DNA from: an uncultured SAR86 cluster bacterium
Lineage (GTDB): Bacteria; Pseudomonadota; Gammaproteobacteria; Magnimaribacterales; D2472
Assembly (NCBI GenBank): GCA_902513515.1
Contig: CABXNE010000004.1
Location: 1 to 61,611 of the forward strand
Length of the DNA: 61,611 nt
Direction: 5' to 3'
Part shown: positions 38,228 to 47,620 of the stretch, piece by piece
Position numbering within the stretch: position 1 is the stretch's first letter
How the letters are laid out: each line of letters opens with the position of its first letter
Notes under the pieces: generated by a model
Databases searched by the model: none
What the model was told of the DNA's origin: nothing
What the model saw: the letters and a program-made list of their open reading frames with translations, nothing else
Program-made: the position numbers and the translations under genes

Positions 38228-38359
38228 CTAACCCCTCTTCAAGAGCAGTGAGTGAAGAGCAATCTTCTCGAAAGTTTCAGGCGGTATGGGCGCTTTCATC
38301 CCGCAACCTATAACAATAAAAGAAACTAGTACTAAAAAGAAAAAAAGGCGAACTTTCAT
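38228..38359 (-). CDS. LptM/YifL-like small lipoprotein
   Basis: Not in the ORF track. On the minus strand ATG at 38359 opens a 43-residue frame starting MKVRLFFFLVLVSF and ending in TAG at 38228. It has a basic start, a hydrophobic core and a lipobox VIGC (Cys19), then GMKAPIPPE, close to the CGxKGPLYxPP start of mature LptM (YifL), which stabilises the LPS translocon LptDE in the outer membrane. In E. coli lptM also lies directly upstream of dapF. Here its stop touches the dapF ATG. It is 41 bases after ahcY. The remainder of the tail (FEKIALHSLLLKRG) is not diagnostic. Confidence 0.75.
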   Translation of the reverse strand: MKVRLFFFLVLVSFIVIGCGMKAPIPPETFEKIALHSLLLKRG

Positions 38360-38400
38360 CCGCCTATTATGAGTAATTTATTAGAAAAAAACTAATTAGA

Positions 38401-39795
38401 TTAGTATTTGTATTCTTCTTCTTTAAACGGTCCGTCAACAGGCACATTAATATACTCAGCCTGCTCGCCTGTTAATTTTGTTATTGTGCCTCCAAAGCCT
38501 TGGACCATTAGTTCCGCAACCTCTTCATCTAATTTTTTAGGAAGGACCTTAACCGTCAACATTTCTTTTTGTTTATCTTCATCATTAACGTTTGCAAAAC
38601 CTTGTTCATATAAATACATCTGAGCTAAAACTTGGTTAGCAAATGATCCATCCATGATTCTGCTTGGATGACCTGTTGCATTGCCTAAGTTAACAAGCCT
38701 GCCTTCAGCCAATAGAATAATATAATTTTTACTTTGAAGATCTGGAGTTTCTGATGGCGAAGTGTCCCTAAATACCCTATGAACCTGAGGCTTGATTTCC
38801 TCCCAATACCACTTGTCTCTCATAAACTGAGTATCAATTTCATTATCAAAGTGACCTATATTGCATATCACTGCAGTATTTTTAACTGATCGCAACATCG
38901 CCTCATCACAAACATTTACATTTCCAGTAGTGGTTACAATTAGATCTGTATCTTCAAGCACTCCAAGATTAATATCCTTTACATCTCTTGTTACAACACC
39001 ATTATTGTATGTTGAGACAACCTCAAACCCATCCATACAAGCCTGCATAGCACATATAGGATCTGATTCAACAACTCTTACAATCATTCCCTCTTGAGCA
39101 AGACTAAGGGCAGACCCCTTACCAACGTCACCATATCCGATAACCAACGCTTTCTTTGAAGAAAGGAACATATCAGTTCCTCTTTTTATCGCATCATTTA
39201 AACTATGTCTGCAGCCATATTTATTATCATTTTTAGATTTAGTGACTGAGTCATTCACGTTGATTGCAGGCACTTTTAGGCTGTTGCTTTCAAGCATCGC
39301 TTTAAGTCTGTGTACCCCAGTAGTAGTTTCTTCTGAAATACCGTGAATGGTTTCAAGCATGTCAGGGAATTTTGTATGAACCATATGAGTAAGATCACCA
39401 CCATCGTCTAAAATCATATTTGCATCCCAAGGTTTATCATCTTGAACAATTGTTTGTTCAATACACCAATCAAACTCTTCATCTGTTTGTCCCTTCCAAG
39501 CAAAAACAGGGATTCCAGCTGCAGCGATTGCAGCGGCCGCATGATCTTGTGTTGAAAAAATATTGCATCCAGACCAACGAACTTCTGCACCCAGATCTAC
39601 CAAAGTTTCAATCAAAACAGCTGTTTGGATAGTCATGTGTATACAGCCCATAACTTTTGCACCCTTGAGGGGCTGAGTATCTTTATATTTAGTTCTTAGG
39701 GCCATTAAAGCAGGCATTTCATTCTCAGCTAAAGATATTTCTCTTCTGCCAAAATCTGCAAGACTCATATCTGCTACTTTATAATCATTTTCCAT
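38401..39795 (-). CDS. ahcY: S-adenosylhomocysteinase
   Basis: Hydrolyses S-adenosylhomocysteine to adenosine and homocysteine, removing the inhibitor of methyltransferases. The 464 residues are the long bacterial form with the extra roughly 40-residue insert. Seen: [43 protein letters not shown], and the NAD-binding [12 protein letters not shown] near residue 220. It lies 79 bases downstream of metK on the same strand, so the two form a SAM-recycling unit. No SAH riboswitch was recognised in that gap. Confidence 0.97.
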   Translation of the reverse strand: MENDYKVADMSLADFGRREISLAENEMPALMALRTKYKDTQPLKGAKVMGCIHMTIQTAVLIETLVDLGAEVRWSGCNIFSTQDHAAAAIAAAGIPVFAWKGQTDEEFDWCIEQTIVQDDKPWDANMILDDGGDLTHMVHTKFPDMLETIHGISEETTTGVHRLKAMLESNSLKVPAINVNDSVTKSKNDNKYGCRHSLNDAIKRGTDMFLSSKKALVIGYGDVGKGSALSLAQEGMIVRVVESDPICAMQACMDGFEVVSTYNNGVVTRDVKDINLGVLEDTDLIVTTTGNVNVCDEAMLRSVKNTAVICNIGHFDNEIDTQFMRDKWYWEEIKPQVHRVFRDTSPSETPDLQSKNYIILLAEGRLVNLGNATGHPSRIMDGSFANQVLAQMYLYEQGFANVNDEDKQKEMLTVKVLPKKLDEEVAELMVQGFGGTITKLTGEQAEYINVPVDGPFKEEEYKY

Positions 39796-39874
39796 TATTA
39801 ACTCCAGTAAATTTAAGTGTGCATTCTACATAAAAAAAGGGCATAAATACTGACTGATATTGTTAAATCAAACA

Positions 39875-41029
39875 TTATTGTGATATTTGATCTACTTTGT
39901 CTGTTTTTTCCCAAGTTAGATCAATATCAGACCTTCCAAAGTGTCCATATGCTGCAGTTGGTAGATAAATAGGGCGCTTTAGATCAAGCATATTAATTAA
40001 ACTTTTTGGTCTTAAATCAAATTCTTCTTCGACTATTTTTACTATTGCCTCTTTTGATATTTTTTCACTGTTGAAAGTTTCTACATGTATTGATGTTGGT
40101 TTTGCGACTCCGATAGCATATGAAACCTGAATTTCACAATAATCTGCAAGCCCTGCAGCCACAATATTTTTAGCCACGTATCTTGATGCATATGCAGCAG
40201 ATCTATCTACTTTTGATGGATCTTTTCCAGAAAAAGCACCTCCACCATGTCGAGCCATGCCCCCATAAGTGTCTACAATTATTTTTCTTCCTGTAAGACC
40301 GCAATCACCAACTGGGCCACCAATAACAAATTTACCTGTTGGATTAATGTAAATATTTGTCGAATCAAGAATCCATTCCTCAGGGACAATAGGCTTGATA
40401 ATTTTATCCATTACCTCAGCTTTGATTTCATCCTGAGTTACGTTTTCATCATGCTGTGTTGAAAGTACAACAGCAGAAAGACCCTCAATATTTTTACTAT
40501 CATCAGAATAAATAACACTTACCTGGCTCTTTGCATCAGGTCTTAGCCATTTAATTTCTCCACTTTTCATTACATCAGCTTGTTTTTTTACTAATCTATG
40601 AGAAAGATCAATTGGAAGAGGCATCAATGACTCTGTTTCAGTACAGGCATATCCAAACATTAGGCCCTGGTCACCAGCTCCTTGCTCTAAATTTTCTCCC
40701 TCGCCTTCAGTTACGCCCTGAGAGATATCAGGAGATTGCTCAAAGACTAAATTGGTGAATTCGCAGGTATCTCCATTAAATCCGTACTCGTCTGAGTTGT
40801 AACCAATATCATTAATTGTTTTTCTCACAACAGGTTCAAGGTCTGGACTTCCCAGAGAAGTAATTTCTCCAGCAATGAAAACCATATTATTTTTTATCAT
40901 AGTTTCACATGCAACCCTGCTATTAGGATCTTCAGCCAAATATGCATCTAAGACTGCATCAGATACTTGATCGCAAACTTTATCGGGATGGCCCCCAGAA
41001 ACTGATTCAGATGTAAAGATATAGCTCAT
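39875..41029 (-). CDS. metK: S-adenosylmethionine synthetase
   Basis: Makes SAM from methionine and ATP. The 384 residues match E. coli MetK in length. Seen: [23 protein letters not shown] at the N-terminus, [12 protein letters not shown] (substrate and phosphate binding) near residue 115, and [16 protein letters not shown] near residue 260. A Shine-Dalgarno (AGAGAGGA-like) precedes the ATG. Just upstream is a 14-bp tandem repeat, listed separately. First gene of the minus-strand run that continues to ahcY. Confidence 0.97.
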   Translation of the reverse strand: MSYIFTSESVSGGHPDKVCDQVSDAVLDAYLAEDPNSRVACETMIKNNMVFIAGEITSLGSPDLEPVVRKTINDIGYNSDEYGFNGDTCEFTNLVFEQSPDISQGVTEGEGENLEQGAGDQGLMFGYACTETESLMPLPIDLSHRLVKKQADVMKSGEIKWLRPDAKSQVSVIYSDDSKNIEGLSAVVLSTQHDENVTQDEIKAEVMDKIIKPIVPEEWILDSTNIYINPTGKFVIGGPVGDCGLTGRKIIVDTYGGMARHGGGAFSGKDPSKVDRSAAYASRYVAKNIVAAGLADYCEIQVSYAIGVAKPTSIHVETFNSEKISKEAIVKIVEEEFDLRPKSLINMLDLKRPIYLPTAAYGHFGRSDIDLTWEKTDKVDQISQ

Positions 41030-41243
41030 AATTTCCTCTCTAATGTAGTTATGTAAATGTAGTTATGTAATTTTAATTTATCACCAAAATTAGGCGCCCT
41101 ATTTAGCAGTTTTAGTATGCAATCAGGAACAAATCACTTATTGCAGAGAATATTAGTTGTTTTATTAAATAAACTCAAATATATCTATAAAAAATTTAAC
41201 TCACATATTATGATTGGTGAGTCCTAAAATTATTTGCACAAAC
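41030..41243. promoter_or_regulatory. metK/tkt divergent regulatory region
   Basis: About 214 bases, the longest gap in the window. Toward tkt a near-consensus -10 (TATTAT) lies at 41206-41211. Toward metK the leader holds the tandem 14-mer. The stretch between is AT-rich with one GGCGCC core (41092-41097). I did not recognise a SAM riboswitch or MetJ boxes (AGACGTCT-like). Confidence 0.45.
41043..41070 (-). repeat. Perfect 14-bp tandem repeat in metK leader
   Basis: Plus strand ATGTAGTTATGTAA repeated twice without a gap (41043-41056 and 41057-41070). In the metK mRNA sense this reads TTACATAACTACAT twice, immediately before the ribosome binding site. It may be an operator for a dimeric regulator, an RNA element, or a recent duplication. 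Confidence 0.9.
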
Positions 41244-43235
41244 ATGCACAAAGAACTCGCTAACGCTATTAGGTTTTTATCCATAGACGCTGTTCAAGCA
41301 GCTAAATGTGGTCATCCGGGCATGCCAATGGGGATGGCTGATATTGCAGTAGCTCTATGGAAATATAACCTAAAACATAACCCAGAAAATCCTCATTGGT
41401 TCAATCGAGATAGATTTGTTCTATCAAATGGCCATGGCTCAATGTTGCTCTATAGCTTGTTGCATTTAACCGGATACAATCTAAGTCTAGAAGACTTAAA
41501 GAGTTTTAGACAAATAGGATCTAAAACTCCCGGACATCCAGAATTAGATTTAGATATTGGCGTGGAAACAACAACCGGTCCCCTGGGTCAAGGCATAGGT
41601 AATGCAGTGGGCATGGCGTTGGCGGAGAAAATGCTGGCAAGCAAGTTCAATCAAGCAGACGGACTAAAACCTATTGATCACTATACTTATACATTTCTAG
41701 GTGATGGCTGTTTGATGGAGGGAATTTCTCATGAGGTTTGCTCATTTGCTGGAACCCATGGGTTGGGTAAGTTAATTTGTTTTTATGATCAAAATGGAAT
41801 CTCTATTGATGGAGAGATAGCAAGTTGGTTTACAGATAATACTGTACAAAGATTTGAAAGTTATAATTGGCAGGTAATTGAAGTCGATGGTCACAATGTC
41901 GAGCAAATTTTAGGGGCCATAAGAAATGCTCAAGAAGAGTCCAGTCGACCAACTTTAATTTGTTGTAAAACAGAAATTGGATTTGGATCGCCCAATAAAG
42001 CAGGAACATCAGGTGTGCATGGGTCTCCTTTAGGTGATGATGAGATCGAAAAAACAAGAGATCAGCTGGGGTGGAAATATGATCCATTTCATATTCCATC
42101 AAGCATAAAATCTGAATGGGATGCCAAGGATTCTGGCTCTAAGCACAATTCTGATTGGGATATCCTGATGGAGGAATATTCCAAAGCACACCCAGAGCTT
42201 TTTAATGAACTTAGCCGATTAATAAATAACGAGCTGCCAGAAAACTTTGAAAAACTTTATGAAAAATTTATTGAAGGATTGGCTTCAACCGATCAAAAAG
42301 AATTAGCAACTAGAAAAGCCTCAGAAATTTGCTTAAACTTTTTTTGCGAGCAATTACCGGAACTTGTTGGTGGATCTGCAGATCTTACAGGCTCAAATAA
42401 TACTTTTTCTTCAGCTAGCTCTGAGATGCTTCCTGACCGCCCACAAGGAAATCATATTTTTTATGGGGTAAGAGAATTTGGCATGACAGCTATGATGAAT
42501 GGAATGCTTTTACATGGTGGAATCAAACCATATGGCGGAACATTTTTAGTATTTATGGATTACGCCAGAAATGCTGTTCGACTAGCTTCCTTAATGGAGA
42601 TTCCAAATATCTTTGTTTACACTCATGACTCCATAGGCTTAGGAGAAGATGGTCCAACGCATCAACCGATTGAGCATCTTGTAACCCTTCGAGCAACTCC
42701 AAATTTAAATAACTGGAGGCCAGCAGATTTAATTGAAACGGCGGTGGGATGGAAAGAAGCAATAACTTCATCCAAGACTCCGCATAGTCTTATTTTATCG
42801 AGGCAAAATTTACCACATATTCAAAGAACCAAAGATCAGATTGGTCAAATAGAAAATGGAGGTTATCTTCTTATTCATGAAGAGCATGCTGACATTACAC
42901 TTATAGCATCAGGCAGTGAAGTCCAGTTGATTATTGCTGCTGCTAAATCTATCCAAAGCGAAGGATTGAAGGTAAATGTAGTATCTATGCCGTGTCTTGA
43001 TAAGTTCTATCTGCAAGACAAAGGCTATAGAGATAGCATTGTAGCTCCTGAGATACCTAAGCTGGTTGTAGAAGCTCTTCATCCTGATTCTTGGCAAGGC
43101 TTGGTTAATCTCACTGATACCATTATTGGCATGAATACCTTCGGTGAAAGTGCCCCAGCAAGTCAGTTAATGGCAAAGTTTGGTTTTACAGAAGACAACA
43201 TAGTTGTCGAAGCAAAAAAACTGGTTTCTAAGTGA
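41244..43235 (+). CDS. tkt: Transketolase
   Basis: Thiamine-diphosphate enzyme of the pentose phosphate pathway. From the ATG at 41244 (MHKELANAIRFLSIDAV, 663 residues). Seen: GHPGMPMGMADIAV, the ThDP motif GDGCLMEGISHEVCSFAGT, GYGTFGLG-equivalent GIGFGSPNKAGT, and the pyrimidine-domain REFGMTAMMNGMLLHGG and HDSIGLGEDGPTHQP. The ORF-track start (TTG 41214) or a GTG at 41217 lies just after the -10 box and would suit a leaderless start, but homologues begin at KELANAI. No Shine-Dalgarno is seen. Overlaps pgk by four bases. Confidence 0.96.
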   Translation: MHKELANAIRFLSIDAVQAAKCGHPGMPMGMADIAVALWKYNLKHNPENPHWFNRDRFVLSNGHGSMLLYSLLHLTGYNLSLEDLKSFRQIGSKTPGHPELDLDIGVETTTGPLGQGIGNAVGMALAEKMLASKFNQADGLKPIDHYTYTFLGDGCLMEGISHEVCSFAGTHGLGKLICFYDQNGISIDGEIASWFTDNTVQRFESYNWQVIEVDGHNVEQILGAIRNAQEESSRPTLICCKTEIGFGSPNKAGTSGVHGSPLGDDEIEKTRDQLGWKYDPFHIPSSIKSEWDAKDSGSKHNSDWDILMEEYSKAHPELFNELSRLINNELPENFEKLYEKFIEGLASTDQKELATRKASEICLNFFCEQLPELVGGSADLTGSNNTFSSASSEMLPDRPQGNHIFYGVREFGMTAMMNGMLLHGGIKPYGGTFLVFMDYARNAVRLASLMEIPNIFVYTHDSIGLGEDGPTHQPIEHLVTLRATPNLNNWRPADLIETAVGWKEAITSSKTPHSLILSRQNLPHIQRTKDQIGQIENGGYLLIHEEHADITLIASGSEVQLIIAAAKSIQSEGLKVNVVSMPCLDKFYLQDKGYRDSIVAPEIPKLVVEALHPDSWQGLVNLTDTIIGMNTFGESAPASQLMAKFGFTEDNIVVEAKKLVSK

Positions 43236-44368
43236 GGAAGTTGGGCGATACAAATGTCTGCAATAAGACAGTCGCTCTAAGAGTTGATTTAAATGTTCCT
43301 GTAAAAGATGGTAAAGTTCTGGACGATTCAAGAATTATTGCAATCATCCCAACCCTTGAATATCTTAAAAAACAAAAATCAAAAACAGTTTTAATTTCAC
43401 ATTTTGGCAGACCTGAGCCAGGAATTATTGATGAAAAATTTTCATTACTTCCTGTGGCTAAAAGACTCGAAAAAATTTTTAATACAAAGGTCCCATTATT
43501 TCAATCATTGAATGAAGTTAATTTTGATAGCGATATCTCTTTAATCGAAAATATTCGATTCTTGCCAGGTGAGGTTAATAATGACCCAGATCTTTCTGGC
43601 CAACTCTCTAATTTAGCTGATGTATTTGTTTTTGATGCTTTTGGAACATCCCATCGTTCTCATGCTTCAACTTTTGGTGCAATCAAATCATCTCAAGTAT
43701 CTTGTGCCGGACTTTTATTAGAAGAGGAGGCTGATGCATTATCAAAAGCAATGCATTCTGAAGAAACTCCAACTTTATCTATTGTAGGGGGTTCAAAAGT
43801 GTCTTCAAAATTAGAAGTTATTAAAAGTCTTTTACATGTCTCAAACGAAGTGTTGACTGGAGGCGGCATTACAAATACTTTTTTAAAAGCGAGTGGAAAT
43901 AATATAGGGACCTCGCTTTGTGAGGATTCCATGATTGAGCATGCCAAAGAGCTACTTGCTACCTCTAAAATATTATTGCCGGAAGAAGTTGTGGTGAGCA
44001 AAAGCATTGAATCAATTGAGTCAAGGGTGTGTGGAATCGATGGTGTCGAAGATGATGAGATGATACTTGATCAAATTCTAAGCCCAAAAGCCTCTGAAAA
44101 GATTTCTAATGCAGAGAAAATTATTTGGAATGGACCTGTTGGTGTATTTGAAAAAGAACCTTTCTCAAAAGGCACCCAAGAACTTGCTGAGTCAATTGCG
44201 TCCTCAAATGCTTATAGTTTGGCTGGAGGAGGGGAAACTCTTTTGGCCATTAAAATGTTTATAGATAAGAGCCATATCTCATATTGCTCAACTGGTGGCG
44301 GTGCTTTTCTTGAATTTATGGAGGGAAAAGCGCTACCATCATTGTCTGCTTTAGGCTTTAAATTTTGA
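43232..44368 (+). CDS. pgk: Phosphoglycerate kinase
   Basis: Interconverts 1,3-bisphosphoglycerate and 3-phosphoglycerate. The 378 residues are slightly short (E. coli 387). Seen: VALRVDLNVPVKDGKV, LISHFGRPEPG, AFGTSHRSHAST, and the nucleotide-binding IWNGPVGVFEKEPFSKGT and SLAGGGETLLA. Starts with GTG overlapping the tkt TGA. tkt, pgk and fba are adjacent; the erythrose-4-phosphate/glyceraldehyde-3-phosphate dehydrogenase gene normally between tkt and pgk is missing. Confidence 0.97.
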   Translation: MRKLGDTNVCNKTVALRVDLNVPVKDGKVLDDSRIIAIIPTLEYLKKQKSKTVLISHFGRPEPGIIDEKFSLLPVAKRLEKIFNTKVPLFQSLNEVNFDSDISLIENIRFLPGEVNNDPDLSGQLSNLADVFVFDAFGTSHRSHASTFGAIKSSQVSCAGLLLEEEADALSKAMHSEETPTLSIVGGSKVSSKLEVIKSLLHVSNEVLTGGGITNTFLKASGNNIGTSLCEDSMIEHAKELLATSKILLPEEVVVSKSIESIESRVCGIDGVEDDEMILDQILSPKASEKISNAEKIIWNGPVGVFEKEPFSKGTQELAESIASSNAYSLAGGGETLLAIKMFIDKSHISYCSTGGGAFLEFMEGKALPSLSALGFKF

Positions 44369-44381
44369 AAAGGAGAAAAAC

Positions 44382-45395
44382 ATGTCATTAAATACACTAG
44401 AAGAAATAGCCAATTATATTGTGTCAGATGGAAAAGGAATTCTTGCCGCTGATGAAAGCAACCCAACTTGTGGCAAGCGTTTTGATTCTATTGGTGTTGA
44501 ATCTACAGAAACTAACAGACGTGATTACAGAGAGATGCTATTCAGAGCTAGTGGGATGCAAGGCAACATAGGCGGCGTTATTTTATTTGATGAAACAATT
44601 AGACAGAGTGCTGAAGATGGCACGCTATTGGTTGAATTAATTAAAAATCAAGGAGCTTTGCCTGGCATTAAAGTTGATAAGGGCCTAGCCCCATTAGAAT
44701 CTTCTCCAGAGGAAACGGTTACTCAAGGTCTGGATGGGCTTGATGAGAGATGTAAAGAATATCTTTCACTCGGAGCAAAATTCACTAAGTGGAGAGCAGT
44801 TATCAAAATATCTGAGAGTTTGCCAACAGATGAGTGCATTGAAGCAAATATGAAGGCATTAGCCAAATACGCGAAGATTGTTCAAAACAATAATATGGTT
44901 CCTATGGTAGAGCCAGAAGTTTTAATGGATGGAACTCATACAATTGATCAATGCTATGAGGTAACTAGCAAATCTTTAAAATCACTTTTTGAATGTTTAA
45001 AGGATGAAGGAGTTAATATTGCTGGTACTATCCTAAAACCAAATATGGTGACCTCTGGATCAACTGCAGAGAGCCAAGCATCAGTTCAAGAAGTGGCTGA
45101 GATGACTGTTAAATGTCTTAATGAGAATGTTCCCTCATATCTTCCAGGTGTAACTTTTCTTTCAGGTGGTCAATCTGATGTTGATGCTACTGCTCATTTA
45201 GATGCGATGAATAAGATCGGTGGGTTTCCGTGGAAGTTAAGCTTCTCCTATGGAAGAGCTTTACAGCAACCATCTTTAAAAGCTTGGCTTGGCAAGGAAG
45301 AAAATATTTCTCTGGCTCAAAATGCTCTTTCTCATAGGGCGTTAATGAACAAGCTTGCCGCAAATGGTGCTTGGAATTTAGGCCTAGAAAACTAA
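44382..45395 (+). CDS. Fructose-bisphosphate aldolase, class I
   Basis: Schiff-base aldolase that forms or splits fructose 1,6-bisphosphate. The 337 residues match the animal/plant class I family: KGILAADESNPTCGKRFD, GVILFDETIRQ, KWRAVIKI, MVEPEVLMDG and GTILKPNMVTSG, which holds the Schiff-base lysine. Class II zinc aldolase is what usually follows pgk in Gammaproteobacteria; no HxDHG-like class II motif is present. A good ribosome site (AGGAG, 44371-44375) precedes the ATG. Probably works in gluconeogenesis with pckA. Confidence 0.95.
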   Translation: MSLNTLEEIANYIVSDGKGILAADESNPTCGKRFDSIGVESTETNRRDYREMLFRASGMQGNIGGVILFDETIRQSAEDGTLLVELIKNQGALPGIKVDKGLAPLESSPEETVTQGLDGLDERCKEYLSLGAKFTKWRAVIKISESLPTDECIEANMKALAKYAKIVQNNNMVPMVEPEVLMDGTHTIDQCYEVTSKSLKSLFECLKDEGVNIAGTILKPNMVTSGSTAESQASVQEVAEMTVKCLNENVPSYLPGVTFLSGGQSDVDATAHLDAMNKIGGFPWKLSFSYGRALQQPSLKAWLGKEENISLAQNALSHRALMNKLAANGAWNLGLEN

Positions 45396-45406
45396 GCCTC
45401 ATTCTT

Positions 45407-45844
45407 TTGCAAGCTTTAGCTCAGCGAGTATCATCTGCAAAGATATATATTGACTCTAAGACCTATTCTTCAATTAATAAGGGAATCTTGGCCTACGTCT
45501 GCTTTGAAAAAGATGATAGCGAAGAGGCTATCGAAAAATTTATATCTAAAATTATCAATTTTTCTTTTTTTCAAGTAGATAGCAGCATGATGGCTGCAAG
45601 TTTAAGGGAGATAAACGGAGAATTGATGATTGTTAGTCAATTTACTTTGTCTGCTGTAACGGATAAAGGCAACAAACCTAGCTTTCATAGAGCAGCAAGC
45701 ACTAAAAAAGCTAATTATCTTTATGACTTATTGATAGAAAGGCTTAATGAATGCCCTATACATTGTCAGTCAGGGGTGTTTGGATCTGATATGGATATTC
45801 ATTGTGTTAATGCTGGGCCTGTAACTTTTTCATTTAAGATATGA
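45407..45844 (+). CDS. dtd: D-aminoacyl-tRNA deacylase
   Basis: Removes D-amino acids (and glycine from tRNA-Ala) from tRNAs. Conserved motifs are SQFTLSAVTDKGNKPSFHRAAS (the SQFTLxA block) and NAGPVTF (the NxGP(V)T block). The track ORF starts at an ATG inside fba (45371), but homologues begin about six residues before QRV; the TTG at 45407 gives MQALAQRVSSAKI and is preferred. With it the protein is about 145 residues, the family length. Start uncertain. Confidence 0.9.
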   Translation: MQALAQRVSSAKIYIDSKTYSSINKGILAYVCFEKDDSEEAIEKFISKIINFSFFQVDSSMMAASLREINGELMIVSQFTLSAVTDKGNKPSFHRAASTKKANYLYDLLIERLNECPIHCQSGVFGSDMDIHCVNAGPVTFSFKI

Positions 45845-45848
45845 GTTT

Positions 45849-47021
45849 ATGAGCAATCAATTAGACAGTTTTGCAACAGAAGTGGATACATGGATTGAAG
45901 AAAATTGTCCTAAATCAATCAGAACACCGATGCCTGTTACTGAACAAGTTTGGGCCTCTTCTGAGATTAAATTTCCCACTGCTGATTCTAAGATCTGGTT
46001 TGATGCAATGGTATCCAAGGGATGGTGTACACCAGAATGGCCGGTTGAATATGGAGGCGGAGGTTTATCTTTTGAAGAAGCAAAAATTTTACGAAGTCGC
46101 TTAAAATTTTTTGGATGCAGGCCTGCTCAGATTAATTTTGGCATTTCGATGTTAGGACCTGTGATTTTAGAGTTCGGCACTGACGATCAAAAAAAAGAAT
46201 TTTTACCAAAAATTTCAAGAGGTGAGATTTGGTGGTGTCAGGGATTCTCTGAGCCAGGGGCTGGATCAGATTTAGCTAATGTCTCGACCTCAGCAGAACT
46301 TAAGGGCAATAAGTACATAATAAACGGATCAAAAATTTGGACATCTGAAGCTAATAAAGCTGATTGGATGTATTGTTTAGTTAGAACAGCCAAAACAGAA
46401 AAGAAACAAGCTGGCATATCTTTTGTCCTATTAAATTTAAAGCAACCTAACATAGAGATTAAACCCATTAAGCTTCTGAGTGGCCAATCCCCCTTTTGCC
46501 AAGTTTTTTTTGATGATGTTATGGCCAGTGAGTCCCATAGAATTTCTAATGAAAATGATGGCTGGAAAGTGGCAAAGAGACTCCTTGAATTTGAGAGGAC
46601 CATGATGGCAGATCTTGGAAGTGAGGGAGCTGTTGATATTGAACCAATAAAAATTTATAAAAATAGCGATGCTTCAAATGCCCCCGGGCAACTTAAACTG
46701 CATAAAAAAATCATTAAACACGAAATGCGAAATCATCTAATTGATTTAACCATGGGAAGAACGGCTATTGAGTCAAAGAGCGGCTTTTCTCCTGCAGCAC
46801 TTACATTGAAATATATCAGCACAGAGGAGACTCAGGCTAGATGGGAGCTCAATGTTGCCAGTCTTGGTGCTGGAGGCCTGGAAATTGTTGGAAAAAGCCA
46901 AGGACCAAAACAAGAAATTGCTAAGTCCTTTTTCTATTCTAAGGCGTATACTATCGCTGGAGGAAGCTCAGAGGTTCAATTGAACATCATTGCAAAACAT
47001 ATTTTAGGACTCCCATCATGA
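45849..47021 (+). CDS. Acyl-CoA dehydrogenase family protein
   Basis: FAD flavoenzyme predicted to introduce the alpha-beta double bond in an acyl-CoA. The 390 residues show WCQGFSEPGAGSDLAN (residues near 130-145, FAD/substrate loop), KIWTSEANKADWMYCLVRT, and the C-terminal AYTIAGGSSEVQLNIIAKHILGLPS. The substrate (chain length, steroid or branched) cannot be set. It lies in the tkt-pgk-fba-dtd run, five bases after dtd, and overlaps the LOG gene by four. Confidence 0.88.
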   Translation: MSNQLDSFATEVDTWIEENCPKSIRTPMPVTEQVWASSEIKFPTADSKIWFDAMVSKGWCTPEWPVEYGGGGLSFEEAKILRSRLKFFGCRPAQINFGISMLGPVILEFGTDDQKKEFLPKISRGEIWWCQGFSEPGAGSDLANVSTSAELKGNKYIINGSKIWTSEANKADWMYCLVRTAKTEKKQAGISFVLLNLKQPNIEIKPIKLLSGQSPFCQVFFDDVMASESHRISNENDGWKVAKRLLEFERTMMADLGSEGAVDIEPIKIYKNSDASNAPGQLKLHKKIIKHEMRNHLIDLTMGRTAIESKSGFSPAALTLKYISTEETQARWELNVASLGAGGLEIVGKSQGPKQEIAKSFFYSKAYTIAGGSSEVQLNIIAKHILGLPS

Positions 47022-47620
47022 CAATTAAAAAAATATCAGTATTTTGTGGTGCCCATCTTGGGAAATCACCAGATTATAAAATTGCCGCACAGCAAATTGG
47101 AAAAATGATGGCTGAGAAAGGTCTGGAAGTGATATTTGGAGGAGGCAATGTTGGCTTAATGAAAGTTGTTGCAGATACCGCCATTGAGAATGGCGGAAAA
47201 GCTACTGGCATTACATTAAAGTCACTTCATGAATTCGAGCTTACTAACCCCAATATTAATGAAACAATTATTACGCATTCTCTTTTTGAGAGAAAGGAAA
47301 AATTTTTAGATATGAGTGATGCCTTTATTGTTTTGCCTGGAGGGGTTGGCTCCATGGATGAGCTTCTAGAGGTGATGGTAAGCAATCAACTAGGAGGCAT
47401 TAATAAGCCTTTAGGCTTATTGAATATCAACGGTTACTACGATGGTTTTCTTAGTTGGTTAGAGCATTCTGTTGACGAGGAGTTTGTTTCTCTTGAAAAT
47501 CAAAACCAAATTCTTGTTAATAATGACCCAAAAGAATTATTAGATATGATTTTATCAGCTCAAATGCCCTCTTCAGAGGCTTGGATAGAAAGGCTGAATG
47601 TAGATTTTCCAAAAGACTAG
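47018..47620 (+). CDS. LOG family nucleoside 5'-monophosphate phosphoribohydrolase
   Basis: Cleaves the N-glycosidic bond of nucleoside monophosphates; plant LOGs activate cytokinins. The 200 residues show FCGAHLGKSPDY, FGGGNVGLMKVVADTA, HSLFERKEKFLDMSDAF and PGGVGSMDELLEV, a variant of the hallmark PGGxGTxxE with Ser for Thr. In bacteria the role may be nucleotide salvage. The start overlaps the acyl-CoA dehydrogenase stop; the end shares CTAG with tatC. Confidence 0.88.
   Translation: MTIKKISVFCGAHLGKSPDYKIAAQQIGKMMAEKGLEVIFGGGNVGLMKVVADTAIENGGKATGITLKSLHEFELTNPNINETIITHSLFERKEKFLDMSDAFIVLPGGVGSMDELLEVMVSNQLGGINKPLGLLNINGYYDGFLSWLEHSVDEEFVSLENQNQILVNNDPKELLDMILSAQMPSSEAWIERLNVDFPKD

Noticed and set aside
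39796-39874. SAH riboswitch upstream of ahcY
   Set aside because: Only 79 bases between metK and ahcY, no conserved stem or pseudoknot sequence recognised; an Rfam search would settle it.
41030-41213. SAM riboswitch or MetJ operator upstream of metK
   Set aside because: No AGACGTCT-like tandem boxes and no recognisable SAM-I/II core; only the tandem 14-mer is clear.
41275-41285. DnaA-box-like TTATCCATA in tkt
   Set aside because: One mismatch to TTATCCACA, a lone copy inside a coding region and far from dnaA.
43693-44007. 104-residue ORF opposite pgk
   Set aside because: Shadow of the strongly conserved pgk; no motif.
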